Source of the DNA: Vanilla planifolia
Lineage: Eukaryota; Streptophyta; Magnoliopsida; Asparagales; Orchidaceae
NCBI GenBank assembly: GCA_023846275.1
Contig: CM043869.1
Span: 38,156,737 to 38,220,736 of the forward strand
Direction of reading: 5' to 3'
DNA: 64,000 nucleotides
The notes beneath the pieces are model-generated. The model did no database searches. It was not told where the DNA came from and saw nothing but the letters and a program-made list of their open reading frames with translations. Both the position numbers and the translations under genes were made by a program. Shown here piece by piece: positions 39,101 to 51,502 of this stretch. Within the stretch, counting starts at the first letter, position 1. Every line of letters begins with the position of its first letter.

Positions 39101-41363
39101 TTAAAGAATTAGTAGATGGGCATATCACTTCTCAAATTTTATCTTTAAATGTTCCCACTCCTCCATCCATAGAATTGATTAAAGGAATAATTGGTATTTT
39201 TCTTTTGAATTACCAAGCTGCTGTAATTCAATCACCTTGTTATTTTATCCTTTAATTAAAAGCTTATAAAAATAAGCCTTGCATTTATATTTAATATTAA
39301 CATAACTTGAAATTTTATAATTGCTGCCCTTAATATAATCTACTTGCATTACATTTTTTTGTAGACTTCCGAAGTCACTATCAATGCCAGTTAATTCAAG
39401 AACAATCAGAACAATGCTGCTGACCTAATGAAGCTTGCTTTTTTCCACCTTGTCTTGGAAAACTTACATATGTGCAAGCAAATTTAAGTATGTGTATTTC
39501 TCTTTCTTTAATAACCCATCAGCAAGATGCTTAAAAAAATAGTAATTGAAACAAAGAAAAGGCTTTGGCCCCTCTGCATTTAAAGGCCATGTAATGCAGG
39601 CCATACTGAACCAGAACCTAAACAAAAAAGCCAGTATCTACTCAGATTTAACAAAAAACAACTACAAAAAGATATCACTGCCAATCATAATATCATGTGA
39701 TTAATAAATAATCTTCAGGCTCTACTATAAAAAGATATGCAAACCTGTCCATGCACATCAGCAGCAATGCCTGTGGCCAGTGGCTCTGCCTTAATAATGA
39801 AGTCTGCCAAGTATATTAGATGAGAAAGAAAAATTGCAGCCTCAGTATCCTGATAAATATCTCCATGATTCAGAATGACAAGTGAGCAATCCTGAAAGAC
39901 GTATATAATGCATATGAACAGTTGTGTGCTGCCACAAATCTCAAATGTAGAAAGCATATCCATGGAGCACATACTATATGGCATATAAGCAAAGCTAAAA
40001 AGGATTTAACTAACCAGCTCTGATGTCAGAGTAATGCAATAGTGCAGAAAATCCAATACAAGATCTGTAGAACCATGAGTTACAATCTCAAGAACTGAAA
40101 GATCATCTATCACCAAAGAAATGTGCCCCTTGCTATTGTCCTTTAAGGAGTGAACTTCTACTGCCCTTTGAATCTTTGAATATAATTCATGTAGTCCCAA
40201 TTCTACAGCATTTTCCTTTGTGTCAACTGTAGCATTCATGCATTTCATACCATATTCATTCACAGTTTTAGGCAATTTATCTTGGATATACACAAACACA
40301 ATATGATTACATTTTAATGTGCCTGGCCACTCACCTCGAAGCTCCATCTTAAGCATATCAATGAAATAAAGCCTGTTTTGTTCCCTATGCACAGAAAGAT
40401 TGCATCCCTGGTTGAAAGGACTAAAACCTTTGTAATAACCACAACAGAACTTGCTCAGCAAACATAATTATAAAATATAAACATGTAGTTTGTTCACGAA
40501 CATATTAGCGATAAAGTGGCTATAAAATGCATCAAACTGGAGTGAAAAGGTAAATTAATAAATTTTCAAACTGAAAAAAGATAAAAGAATTGAACTGTGC
40601 CTCTATTACACTGTAAAATGGTTGTTGCCTGATCTAAATTTGCAAATTACACAATGTAAACTTATTTTGAATACAAGCATGGCATTCTGCCTTTGTCCAT
40701 ACAGAATAAGACTGCTACAAAAAGACAAGGCATGCATCTTATGTACATTAAATTCAAACTTTATATCAATGGACGACTATGCTTCAAGATTTCTTGCGCT
40801 TGACCAAAGGAGAAAGGTTTTACGGTGTTGGAGAAGTGAAGGATAGCCAATCAATCTTGCATCGGTTTACCAACTAGCCCTATCTAACACTAGAAGAAAT
40901 GGCTAGTTCCCAGGTTGACAACTACAGATTGTTTGAACCAAACTACAAATTTTCTTGAAGAAATAAGCGCTATTCACAAAATTTCGGAGACTGTAGTGAC
41001 AAAAACTACACAAATCACAGAAATAACTTAAGGGGCAACAAAGAAGAAAATGAGAGGATGGACCCTAACATGTTCGACGATATAACACAGAGAGCCAAAA
41101 TGACACAAAAAACACCACTCGCTTACCAGCTTCCGAAGGACGCGTTCGTAGTGGGAGAATGGTTGGGCCAGAGCAAGAAAGACAACGGCTCCGCCGACGT
41201 CAGGAGAAAGAGCATGCTTGAGAATGTGGTGGAGGACGAAAGCACCGCTCGTCTCCACGCAGTCTTCGATTACCACTACCCTTCCTCTAGAAAGAGCGCC
41301 GCCACCGCCACCGGAGATCCCAAACCCTAGTGCATCGTCCAGAAGGTTGGGGCTAAGACTCAT
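36110..41363 (-). CDS. ELP6: Elongator complex protein 6
   Basis: ELP6 is a subunit of the Elp4-5-6 ring of Elongator, which modifies wobble uridines of tRNAs. It has a RecA-like fold. Exons, in transcript order, are 41363-41127, 40407-40335, 40226-40015, 39891-39745 and 36229-36110, all GT-AG. The product is 262 residues, about the length I recall for the Arabidopsis protein. Matching blocks are ETSGAFVLHHILKHALSP and ALAQPFSHYERVLRKL (exon 1), GCNLSVHREQNRLYFIDML (exon 2), LVIDDLSVLEI with DFLHYCITLTSE (exon 3), LADFIIKAEPLATGIAADVHGQ (exon 4) and FQVKENGVECFLPGSRC at the end. Exon 1 is GC-rich with a poly-Gly run. The second intron is only 108 bases and open in frame. The last intron is 3.5 kb and holds element remains. 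The start codon gives the usual family N-terminus. Confidence 0.95.
37270..38000 (+). mobile_element. Possible LINE ORF1 remnant in the last ELP6 intron
   Basis: On the plus strand, antisense to ELP6, codon-like sequence of higher GC content than its surroundings includes LVPIDKSFIQGD and NCILLHFDSLANFDMVWHKG. The latter resembles the DUF4283 domain of plant LINE ORF1 proteins (pattern ..F..FD...D...VW..GPW). The frames are interrupted and the usual GPW is not readable, so the family assignment is tentative. Confidence 0.3.
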
Positions 41364-41423
41364 CGGGGGAAGGTTTTGGCGCTTGGAACCCTCTGCTGCC
41401 CTTCGGTAAAGGAAGATGATGCT

Positions 41424-41450
41424 GTTATATATGTCTATATATATATATAA
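41424..41450 (-). promoter_or_regulatory. TATA-rich stretch upstream of ELP6
   Basis: Alternating TA tracts on the minus strand lie 60-87 bases before the ELP6 start codon, where a core promoter would be expected. The tract is simple sequence, so its use as a TATA box is inferred from position only. Confidence 0.35.
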
Positions 41451-41459
41451 CTCTCATTT

Positions 41460-44400
41460 TTTTATCATTTAATATTAAAAAAAACATTTCCACACAAAAA
41501 AGGCTTGTTTTAGCTTCTGTGGAAATAATTCTGTCATGAAAATACAGATAAAATTAAAATGTTTAATTAAACTATAGAATTTGAAATTAAATAGATGTAT
41601 GGCAATAATATTATTTTTAATTAAAAAAATAGATTGAATGATATTTTATTTTTTTAAACGTAATGATAGCCATATATAGGTTTTCTTTAATCTATTATTA
41701 AAATATAATATTGTTTAAAAGATTACGTTTTAGTTAGGGATCATTTTAAATAAGCAAAACTAAATACTAACTTGACCGTTCTATGTTTATTTGAGAGGAT
41801 ATAAAGTTTAACATTTATTTTACAAGCTTAAATACAGTAATATTTTATTTTTTTAATATAACTATTTTATTTTTCATATCTACTACAAGGAGCATTAGCT
41901 CATTGTATGTTTTTGACTAAAATCAAGGATTTGAATTCATTTCATTGAATCATATAAAAACATTTTAGATAAAAATTTTTATTTTTAAAAATTTTTCAGT
42001 GATATTTTGTATTTTAAAAAAATAAGAAAAAAAAAAAAACAAGAAAAGAACCAACTTAGTTCCAACAAAAAAAAAATTGCATATCTTTAAACGTGCATCT
42101 TCATCTAAATACTAACTTATTGATTAACACACATAAAAATTTATTTTTGTGTCTGATCTTACTATGTTACATTATTACATTTTTTTTTAGTTATTTATTA
42201 AAATAAGTTTGTCTCAAATGATGTTATAAAGGAATTAGAGATCAACAATTAATAATTAGCAGCACACAATGTCGTAATGCATTTATACTATATTTAAGTA
42301 TTATTAATTTCTAATAATCCATACTAATAAAAGTTGATTTTATTCTAAAAATACATCTTAATATTTTTAGAATTTGATTTTACATATATAATGCACCATC
42401 CTTTTTTAAAATATAAAATTATTTATTGTTATATCACATACTCAAAAGATTGTTAGGAGTTGTATATTATTAATAAGGCATCATAGAGTGATTAATCTCA
42501 CCCTTTTTTGTTTCTGGATGTCATAAGTTTCCCAATTGCTCATCTCATGTTTATTAACATTTGCAACACAAGCTTTTCAACTTACTTTTGATGTGACGAT
42601 ATGTTAAAATGTAAAATTTGACATCACATGCTCATCTCAAAAAATCACATTATATGTTTATATAGTGTTAATATATTAAAATGTTTTAAATATATCTAAT
42701 AAGTCAATAATTAGCTCATAATTATTTTAATTTTAGTATTATGAAATCATCACATTGGGTATCATTAATTTTAGTTTGGTTCATGATAAACTTTTGAGTT
42801 AAGAGATATAAGACGAACATCTGCACAACAAAAATTTATACTATATATATAAAGTTATGATCTTAAGATGTTATTATACATTTTAAACTAAGACTCATTT
42901 TAACTAATATAATATAAATAGAAGAGATTATAAGATCATAATATTAATATGCTAAAATATATTTTGAGTTGAATATGTTTCAATAGTTTTATAATAACCT
43001 AAGAGAGATAATATATAGACATAATAAAACTCGAATGTGACACTTGTCAAACCTATATCAAATGTTAACTCAATATATTTGTATAAAAAATTAATTAAAA
43101 CTTTTTTCAAACAAGGCCTAAATATGAAAAATAAAAATGGGATCAATAAAATTTTGTTTATTATTAACTTCTTTTTTTCAGATTAAAGAGATATTACATT
43201 TATAGCCTAATTTCTTCAAAACTTAAGCTACCTGAAAATCTTAAAAACAAAAATAAAAGTCACTCTTGAAAAATACTTTTTAACATGTTACATTTTGTTA
43301 AAAGTAAAAAACTAATAATAAAATAGCATTAATAAATTTATTATTTTAATAGTTATTTGACTCGAAAGTATTAAATTGCTTTTTTTACTATTTTTAAAAC
43401 AAATGCAAGAATGCTAAGGAAATTTAAATGAAAAGAAACTTTAATATGGCATAAATAAATTGTTTCTGTTATTACAAATAATACAAGTTATTGAGTTTGT
43501 GAAACTAATATATATTTTTGTTGTCACAAAAAATTACTAGTTATAATATTATCATAAAAAAAATAATAAATCACCCAACAAATTGCTATAGGTAAATCTT
43601 ATGATTTGAAAACATTAGTAGATAAATTAAGCAAGAAGAATATAGTCATTTAGGTTTGGATCTAAGGTCATTGTATAAATACTTAGTTCTATTTATAAAG
43701 GACACCAACATAATAAAATAAAATACTATGATTTTTGTGCTTAACATTGGCCAAAATGAATAAAAATGTAATGTTCATTTTCATGTGCATGACTCCATAC
43801 AACAATACCTTTCTGCATCTTTTCTCATCTTTTATCACTTAAGCATGCACAAGAGAAATATTAGTATAGAAATTATATAACTCTTTGCTTATTTTTTTCC
43901 CTTGATTCATAAAACATTTAATTAGACAAAAAACATTGATTCGTGACAAAAATATTGCTCATTAGTCATATCATAATCATTAATCTTTAATAAATATTTA
44001 AATCAAACATCAAAAACTCATAAATGTTTTTTCATGCACATGATAGAAGAGAAATACATTTATCAAACAAAACTCATGCATATAATGGTCTCATACAACT
44101 TCATTTTATTCATCAATTCATATTAACATATTCGTTTCATCCAAATAGATATGTTATAAGCTAATAGTTTAAGATTTGAGATTGGATCAAACATAAAAAA
44201 TGATTTAATTGAGACATCATTTTTTGATTAACAATTGTGATAGCTTAAAATTTATTTGTAGGCATCAATAGTTCGAGTAAATTTTCCTTCCATTAGTAAG
44301 GCTTTGAATGTCTAAAATGACTTCAAACTATTGGATCAAAACAAAGTGAAAAAATAACTCATATGAACACAATTTTGGCATAAACCTATCATTTTTATTA

Positions 44401-44560
44401 AACATTTGTTACTAAACCTTATACATTATCACTGCTTCAACCAAAAAAACAAAAAAAAGGAAATCAGGAAACATCAAGCATGCATTCTAGAGCTATGGTT
44501 TCCACAATTTCCTTGCTCTTGCAAACTGGATGTTAGATTGCAAAACTGAGAAGCCCAAAA
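41460..44560. other. Very AT-rich spacer between ELP6 and LNK
   Basis: Long A/T runs with no frame over about 70 codons and no recognisable element. It holds the ELP6 upstream region and the LNK 3' flank, the two genes being in tandem on the minus strand. Confidence 0.6.
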
Positions 44561-44565
44561 CCATG

Positions 44566-46499
44566 TCAGTGGAAAATAAGAGTTGCAACAACTCGATCTA
44601 TTGCAGCAATCCTTGGTTCATTGCATATTGAAAGCTCTTCCCTGCAGCCAATAAAGATTCCAAAACCCAATTCAGATAATGTGCTGTTCAAAGGAGTTCA
44701 CAGCAATAGATTGCAGTTTATTGTGATCAAATGTTCAGATGTTAAGTCATGTCAGAAAGATGAATTTGCTACAAAATGAACCAAAACATTCCTCCGCCCA
44801 TGAAACATCTTTAAAGAAAGCAGTTCTTTGACTTATCAAAAGGGTGTTTGGTGCAATAATATGATCATATAATGCTACTTAAAGATTTTAAAATGTTTAT
44901 TTTGGTAAAAGGACTATTATATGAAAAGAGGATGTTCTTATCCTTTTTAATAACAAATTTGAGCAACATGATGAAGAACTTGCTATTTGAAGAATTAAAA
45001 AATTCACATGCTGCCCTTCTTTGCTATAAACAGAAATGCCATGCTTACAATCCAGGCAAGAAATACAAGAGCCATTGAAATACACTAGTGAATGTTCACA
45101 AGTGTCGATGATCTTAGTGAAAGTATTGAATGCAATATAACGTATCCATACCTCAAATTTCCATCAAAATAAGTGGGCTTGCCAATGATCATTCCCGTAT
45201 CATCGAGGTCTAAACAATGTTGTTCTTTCAAGCCATTGGCAAGCCGATAGAATGCATCCCGAATGCAGATTCTGGTTTTCCCGTCCAGCTTTAGATAACA
45301 ATTCATAAATCAAAACTAACCATGACATAAAAAGTAGCATAAGAAAAGAAAAAACTCCTGCAAAACCAATTTTTACCTGTGACATTACATGTTCGAGCTC
45401 TTTCAGCACAGTTGCCTTCAAGCACGGTGGTTCGCTCGCTTCATTAGCTGTTGTATTCTCAGTAATGAAACCATTGCTCGGTTTCACAAAGTACTGAGCT
45501 CCAGAATGTGGGCACTGGAAGTTACATTGCAACATTGGCAAACGTTAGAGTGGATTTGTTTTAGAACATGTAAGATAAAAAGAACTTTGATAAATAACCC
45601 AATAATCAATTAATACAAAGAGATCACTCTTGACCATATAACTGCTTTTATTATGCCTAATCATAGTAACAGATAGGTCAGTTGGGATCAAAACACTTGT
45701 AATTAAATGAAATGTTTGGGAGTTAAAGACCATTTCATCAACCCCAAAAAACCAAAGTGGTCAAAAGGAGATTGGTAAGCAATAAAATTTTTGCTTTTTA
45801 GGATTTGTTGATAGCAGCCTAGTTTTTAAAAACCAAAGTGGTTGAAAGGAGATTGGTAAGCAATAAATTTTTTGCATTTGAGGACTTGTGAATAGCAGCC
45901 TAGTTTTTAAATTCTGCTTCAGTTGTAAACAAGCCAAGGCGGTAGCATGAAACTCAAATAGAAATCCATTAGCTAATTACAGACTCCTCAGTCACAACAG
46001 CACTATAAAATTATGTAGAAAAGCAGCTTTAACATGTACGAGTAGTAAAATAGTTTGAGCAAACAAAAATGATCAACTGTATTGGTTAACCTTGGCATAA
46101 TACCATGGAGCGCAGAACAAATCTGAGATTGTAAAAATATTAAATTGAATACCATGTTTTAATTAAAGTAATATTTTATTATCTCCTATTCCATCAACTA
46201 AAATAGCAGAAATGAAGATAGATGAGATATATAGAAAAGAAGAATGCATGAAAGAATGAAGAGGAAGACAGCATAAGGACATTGTCAGATGGAAGTGGAT
46301 AACAAAAAAAAAATGTAGAATAGCCTATCATAGTAGATTCAAATGGAGAAATTGAAATTGGTGCACACACAAAAAAATGAATAAAATAGTAAAAACAAAC
46401 ACATTGTTTATAAATAAAGATTAAAAGAAAAAGATCATATGAAGTATAATGAGGGCAAACTTTGATGTTGTTGTTTTTTCATAAATAATTCTAGAACAT

Positions 46500-46536
<37 letters not shown>

Positions 46537-49500
46537 ACAATTAAACGTATAGAATTTGAAAATTATCCAAAAAGCAAATATTCTATCATATCTTGCCTTC
46601 TAGTATAACAGGATCTTATAGATTGGCTTGAGATATGTTTATGAAGATATGCTATTTCTAGTCATGCATGTGTCAATTGAATAAACCTTCTAATAAGCCT
46701 CTTATAAGAGCCTTAATCTAGCACAACCTCTTTTGAGGAATCTACATGATGTTGATATGACTTTACTAGTGAATCAACAATTTTGTTTCCCAAATTTTCT
46801 ATATAATTCCTCATGTTCAAGATATATATATTTATTAAGAGATACAAATTTCCCATTTAGAATGGGCCACCTTAATGTTTAAAAAATATCTTAGCTTGTT
46901 TACTTTGATCTCAAATTTCTTAATCAAGCATGCTTTCAATTTTTTTATCCTATAATCATCATTCTCAATCATAATGATATCTTGCACATATACTAATAGT
47001 ACCAGTCACTCCTCTTGAAGCACAAAGATTTATAAACAGAGTATAATCTCTTTGGCCATACTTGTATCTTAAATTTAGCATTTGTTTGGTGAATCACCCA
47101 ATCCATGTTCATGGAGACTATTTTAAACAATATAAATCTTCTTTAATTTGCACAAAACATTCTCACTATCTTTGGTTCAAAACTTTAAGAAACCTCAATC
47201 TATTTTCCAGTCTTATGGTCAACATGCAAGAATGCATTCTTGACATTAAGTTGTGCTGATTTCTAGCCCAAGTTGATAGCCAAAAATAATAGAACACTCA
47301 TTGTATTCATTTTAGCAATCGGGGCATATGTCTCCAAATAATCCTATGTGTTTTTAAAGGTATCCTTTGACTACTAACCTTGGTTTTATACCAATCCAAT
47401 GTCTTATCTTATTTGTATTTTATGATGAACACCCACTTATATCCCATGATTTCCTTTCTTTTTAGGGCTCTAACCATTTCTAAGTTCTATTCTTCTTAAT
47501 AGTTTTCTTTTTTACTTCTATAAAATTTTTCCAATTCTTATAATTTAATGCTTTAATGTTTTGGGTATAGGTATTTTAGTTTGGTAAGAAAGTTTTTGCA
47601 TTTTAGCGATTAACAATCATAAGAAATGAACAAATGCAAGGGAAGTTTGGTAAATATTTTTATTCTCTTCTTTATGGCAATATCAAAATCAAGGTCAATT
47701 GGATTAGTTATCGTATTGTAAGAAGTATCACTTTGGTATTATAATGTTAGGACATAGTCTTATTATGTAAAGATATTGTGTCTTTGGTTGTCTTCTTTTG
47801 AACAAAATGAGTTTTGTACTCAAAAGATGCTTCAATATCTTAATACCATATATAAGACCCATAATTCTTTTTTTGATTTGAGAATATTTATCCTTATACC
47901 CATTTCCCTAAAAGCTTACTAGGAGCTGCTCCTTATCTATGATTCTATATCTAAGATATCTTCTGACGATCACTTTTTGTCATCTTCAATCTAGGATATT
48001 ATAAACATGTTAACTTTTGTTTAGCTCATTTTTTAATTTAATCGCACTATAGGAGGTATCACTTTTGTATCATAATGTTAAGACCCGATCTCAATGTGTT
48101 TATTTATTATTCTTCTTTAGTCATCCCATATTAACAAAAACAGGTTTTATCTACAAAAGTCACTTAAAAATCTTGAGATCATGGTCTCACACATGAAAGC
48201 TAGAATCATTCTTTTCTTATTTTGATGTTAGACTATTTATCTCTATGCCCTTCCAAGTAGAAATCTACTAGAGACAACTTCTTACCTAATAATTTGATAC
48301 TTAGGATATCATCTCACCATCACTCCACATCTTTTTTGATCTTGGGTATTATAGAATTGGTATAGGGCACAATTTAACTATGTTGAAATATTATCCTCCT
48401 TTGATTGTCTAATGTTAACTAAAGTGAGTTTTGTCTTCAAAAGACATATCAATGACTTGAGACTATAATCTCACACATAAAACTCATAATCATCTTTTTT
48501 CTCTCTCTTTCTCCCTATCTCTTTTATGTACGCTACTCATCATTATAGGAGATTTATATTTGAAGCATTAGAAGCATAAGAAGAGGAGGTTATTCCTATA
48601 AAGGCAAATGTATAAGTTGTTAGTGATTGTTTTTACAAATGATCCCAATATACTAAGTTCAACTTGATTTGATTGTTTCAAGAATTTTATGTTAGCTAAC
48701 CTTCATCTTCTTACCTACCCATGTCTTTATAAGTCTACCATAAAAGTGCTAGAATTTCTCTTTGGTGTGCCAAAATTTCTTGCAACACCACAAAAGGTCA
48801 TTGTTGGCTAATTTTATTGAGTAAAAACCCCTCATTTCTTCTCCAATTAATTTTCCTGATTTTGGGCTCTTAAGCATGGTTAGAGTTGAGCTTTTTGTGG
48901 AGTATTTAATCTCTTACAATAACATATGTAAAAAATTGACATATTTCATGATTGTTCAAGACCTTTGTTTAATAGCTAAAATCTTGGCAACATCATTTAA
49001 TCTTGGAGAATATAATTTTAATTGTATCTCAAATCGTCATAATAGTCTTTGAGAGTATCGCAGTGATTTCAAGTATTCCATAGCCATGATATTTATTAAC
49101 ATTGAATATTCATCAGCTTAAGCTGCATACTTTAGATCCTTTTGACTTAGTTTGGTTTCAAGTTAGTAGCTCAATTTCCCTTTTTCCTTCAAGAAAACAC
49201 AAATTGACTATGACCACTTCTGTTAATTTCTCCAATACAACTTATTCGTGTCTGGATCTTCTTATTTTCTCTAGTAGAAGCCTTTCTATAGCTTCCTATG
49301 AAAGGCACCTCAAAAGTGTTATTGGCTTATGTGGTGTCCTTTATGACTCTAGAAAAGTGGTTGAAAATAGCTACAAAGAGAAAATATCAAGAAGATCAAC
49401 AAGAATGACATTTGATAAAGAGGAATGGTTGAGAAGATATTTGGTGAGCCTAGTGTAAGGCCAATACACCTTTGGATTTGATATCATGTGAAAATAACAG

Positions 49501-50751
49501 AAAGAAAATCTAATATAATTGTTTTTTTAGAAATAATCTTAGAATATAATAATAATAATAATAAAAATAATAATAATAAATACACATGATTTAGAAATTA
49601 TTCAAAGAAAGCATCAACTAATTGACTATGTTCCAAAAAGATTATATCCTATGAATTGGTAAAAACAATCCATTAATGTTGATAAGTAGATACTAAATAT
49701 TACTTAAACACATGGCTTACCAAATAAGATAAAGATAATATTCTTTGTTTAATAATAATACAAAAGTTCTCATGAATATTTGGACTGATTTCTCAATAGA
49801 TCATTTTCAAGCTTTTTCATGATCTTATAGCTTAGTAGGAGATGCAAACTCTAATGAATAAAAGATTAATAGCTAAAAAAACAGAGAATCATGATACATG
49901 GTAGTCACTCAAGAGACATAATCAGATAACTTAGGAAGAGAATATAAAACAAGAACGAGAAACTGCAGAAAGAAAACATCTATTAGTCATCCAAATGGTT
50001 TATCTTCATCACTTATATAATAGTTCATCATATGACATTTTCTGTTTAACAATCTAGCAAAATGTGTATAGATTCCACAGTTTTGCTGACACAAACTTCA
50101 TTTGAGCAGTGAGCATAAGGAGAAAAAAGTATCGAAACCAATACAAATTGCAAATACTTACAAAAGCTTCTCCCATAGATGAATCTTTCTTCAGAAGCTC
50201 TGAATCTTCCAAGTAACTTGCCAAGAGATTTTCAGGTGACCATGGCACATGCATTAAGTCTGGGATGTAAAGTGATTGATAAGGTTGTCTTAAACTCATC
50301 AGATCCTTTTCTAGGAAAGAGTCCCTAAAAAAAGAAATTGAATAGAAAAAATGAATTATCCCGATGTTTTCTAATAGGATCTGCAAAAGAATTATTAAAT
50401 TTATGGGCAGTAAAACAAGCTGTGAAAACTGTAAAAGTTATGCTTGTACAAGAAAATGTCGTCCACATACTCCATGCTATTCTGCACCTCCAATTCTGGC
50501 AAATCATGGAAGAAATCATCTGCACTCCACATATTGCAGTCAAATAGCAAACCATCTGCATAAGGACTTGAACTGCTTGATTCTTCACACATATGAATGT
50601 TAGAATCGTTTTCTTCCAATAACCAATTATCCTGGAAATCGCTTGATTCCCACAGAAACGACTCTTCTTCTAATGATAGGGGAACCACAAATCCACTTTG
50701 ATCATTAGCAATCATGAAGCTATTACCACATGGTCCAATATAACCTTCCAT
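44566..50751 (-). CDS. LNK: LNK-family clock coactivator (LNK3/4-like)
   Basis: LNK (night light-inducible and clock-regulated) proteins are nuclear coactivators recruited by RVE MYB factors to evening genes. Coding exons in transcript order are 50751-50471, 50324-50162, 45514-45377, 45288-45152 and 44641-44566. All are GT-AG and the frame is continuous, giving 264 residues. The N-terminus (MEGYIGPCGN..SGFVVPLSLEEE) resembles the short LNK3/LNK4 type. An acidic, Ser-rich middle carries FLWESSDFQDNWLLEEN. The conserved C-terminal block is LKELEHVMSQ-LDGKTRICIRDAFYRLA, and the tail AAIDRVVATLIFH closes the protein. The start ATG lies nine bases after an acceptor (CTCAG at 50765-50761), so the leader is probably spliced. 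The 4.6-kb second intron holds retroelement relics. Family is confident, paralogue is not. Confidence 0.88.
45751..45911. repeat. Tandem duplication, 81-bp unit
   Basis: Two head-to-tail copies start at 45751 and 45832 (both ACCAAAGTGG) and end in AGCAGCCTAGTTTTTAAA, differing at several positions. It lies in the long LNK intron about 240 bases upstream of LNK exon 3. Confidence 0.85.
46512..46536. repeat. (AT)n microsatellite
   Basis: An alternating AT tract of about 25 bases following a CATA-repeat tract, in the LNK intron. Likely length-variable between individuals. Confidence 0.9.
46650..47600 (-). mobile_element. Copia-type LTR retrotransposon fossil (reverse transcriptase region)
   Basis: Read on the minus strand from about 47480 to 46800 the sequence follows a copia reverse transcriptase in order: a GYKWVFIIKYK-type start, then a YKYGQRDYTLF stretch, the region of the catalytic motif, and ARYFLNIKVAHSKWEICIS near the end. 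It is old and heavily degraded with many breaks. No LTR was recognised, though LTR-like repeats of a different kind lie just to its right. It lies in the LNK intron in the same orientation as LNK. Confidence 0.75.
47690..48490 (-). repeat. Tandem LTR-like non-coding repeats, inverted relative to the 9-kb set
   Basis: At least two, probably three, diverged copies at about 47700-47990, 48050-48350 and 48355-48490 (partial). On the minus strand they share, with the pair at 8985-9660, a GGTGAGATGATATC-type start, a segment like TTGGAAGGGCATAGAG, AGACCATGATCTCAAGAT, a GACAAAAC box and an ACATTGAGATCGGGTCTTA end. They are old and non-coding, probably LTR or TRIM relics. Confidence 0.55.
49546..49580. 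repeat. (AAT)n microsatellite
   Basis: A trinucleotide AAT tract with one interruption, in the long LNK intron. Confidence 0.9.
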
Positions 50752-50759
50752 GTGCTGCA

Positions 50760-51300
50760 CCTGAGAAGAATGAACGGATTCGTTCATCAACAGAAATTTA
50801 AAAGCGATCATATAGTTGAAGAGGTGTATTTTCGAAACACAGGAGCTACTTTTCACCTCCATCAGTTAACTAAATCATGATAATACATATGAATCATAAA
50901 AAAAAAGTGCAAACATGGAGAAAACACAGGAAACGGTTCCTACTAACTGGGCAACAAGGGCTTTTTTGTTGGCTTTGATGAAAAGTGGGGAAAGGAAATG
51001 AAATTAGAATTAGATGTAAAATTTGTAGCTCTGTGATTTCATTGTCGGTTTAATTTGATTAAAATTCATTTCCATCCATCTTGATTCCTATGGGAAAACC
51101 ATGAGAGAACACCTTAACCCAAGTCAAAAATCCAAAAATTTCGTCGGATGCAAGACTACAAACTCACACAAGCATCGGATAGAAGAGATTCTCCACCCTA
51201 ATTCGATTCAGAGACGAAGATTTAGCAATGTTCAAAGCCAACGTTTGAGGCAGCAAAAGCCTCGAAAGAAAGTAGAAATCGAAGCTAAACACAAGAGGTT
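50760..51300 (-). other. Probable LNK leader region
   Basis: On the minus strand an acceptor (TTCTTCTCAG, ending at 50761) precedes the LNK start codon, so at least one upstream non-coding exon is expected. The stretch 51300-51080 has more even base composition and transcript-like sequence (TCTTCGTCTCTGAATCG) and is the best candidate. I cannot fix the donor or the transcription start. Confidence 0.4.
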
Positions 51301-51502
51301 GGGGAAGGGCACAAAGCCACAAACCTTGTTCTGGAGCAGAAAACCGTTCCTTTGGGGTCCTTTTGTCCTTCCTCTGAAACTCTTACTGACATCACATGAG
51401 CGGCCCTCCATTAGTAGACTAGCGCAGGAGAAGTCGTGGCTCAGAGAGCCCGGCATCAGAAAGCAGGGGCTCATTGGCTACAAGAGTGTCTTTTACTCAA
51501 TT

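Noticed and set aside
49102-49458. 118-codon plus-strand frame in the LNK intron
   Set aside because: Starts with hydrophobic, low-information sequence and ends in a basic stretch with no family match I could name; probably chance or element debris.
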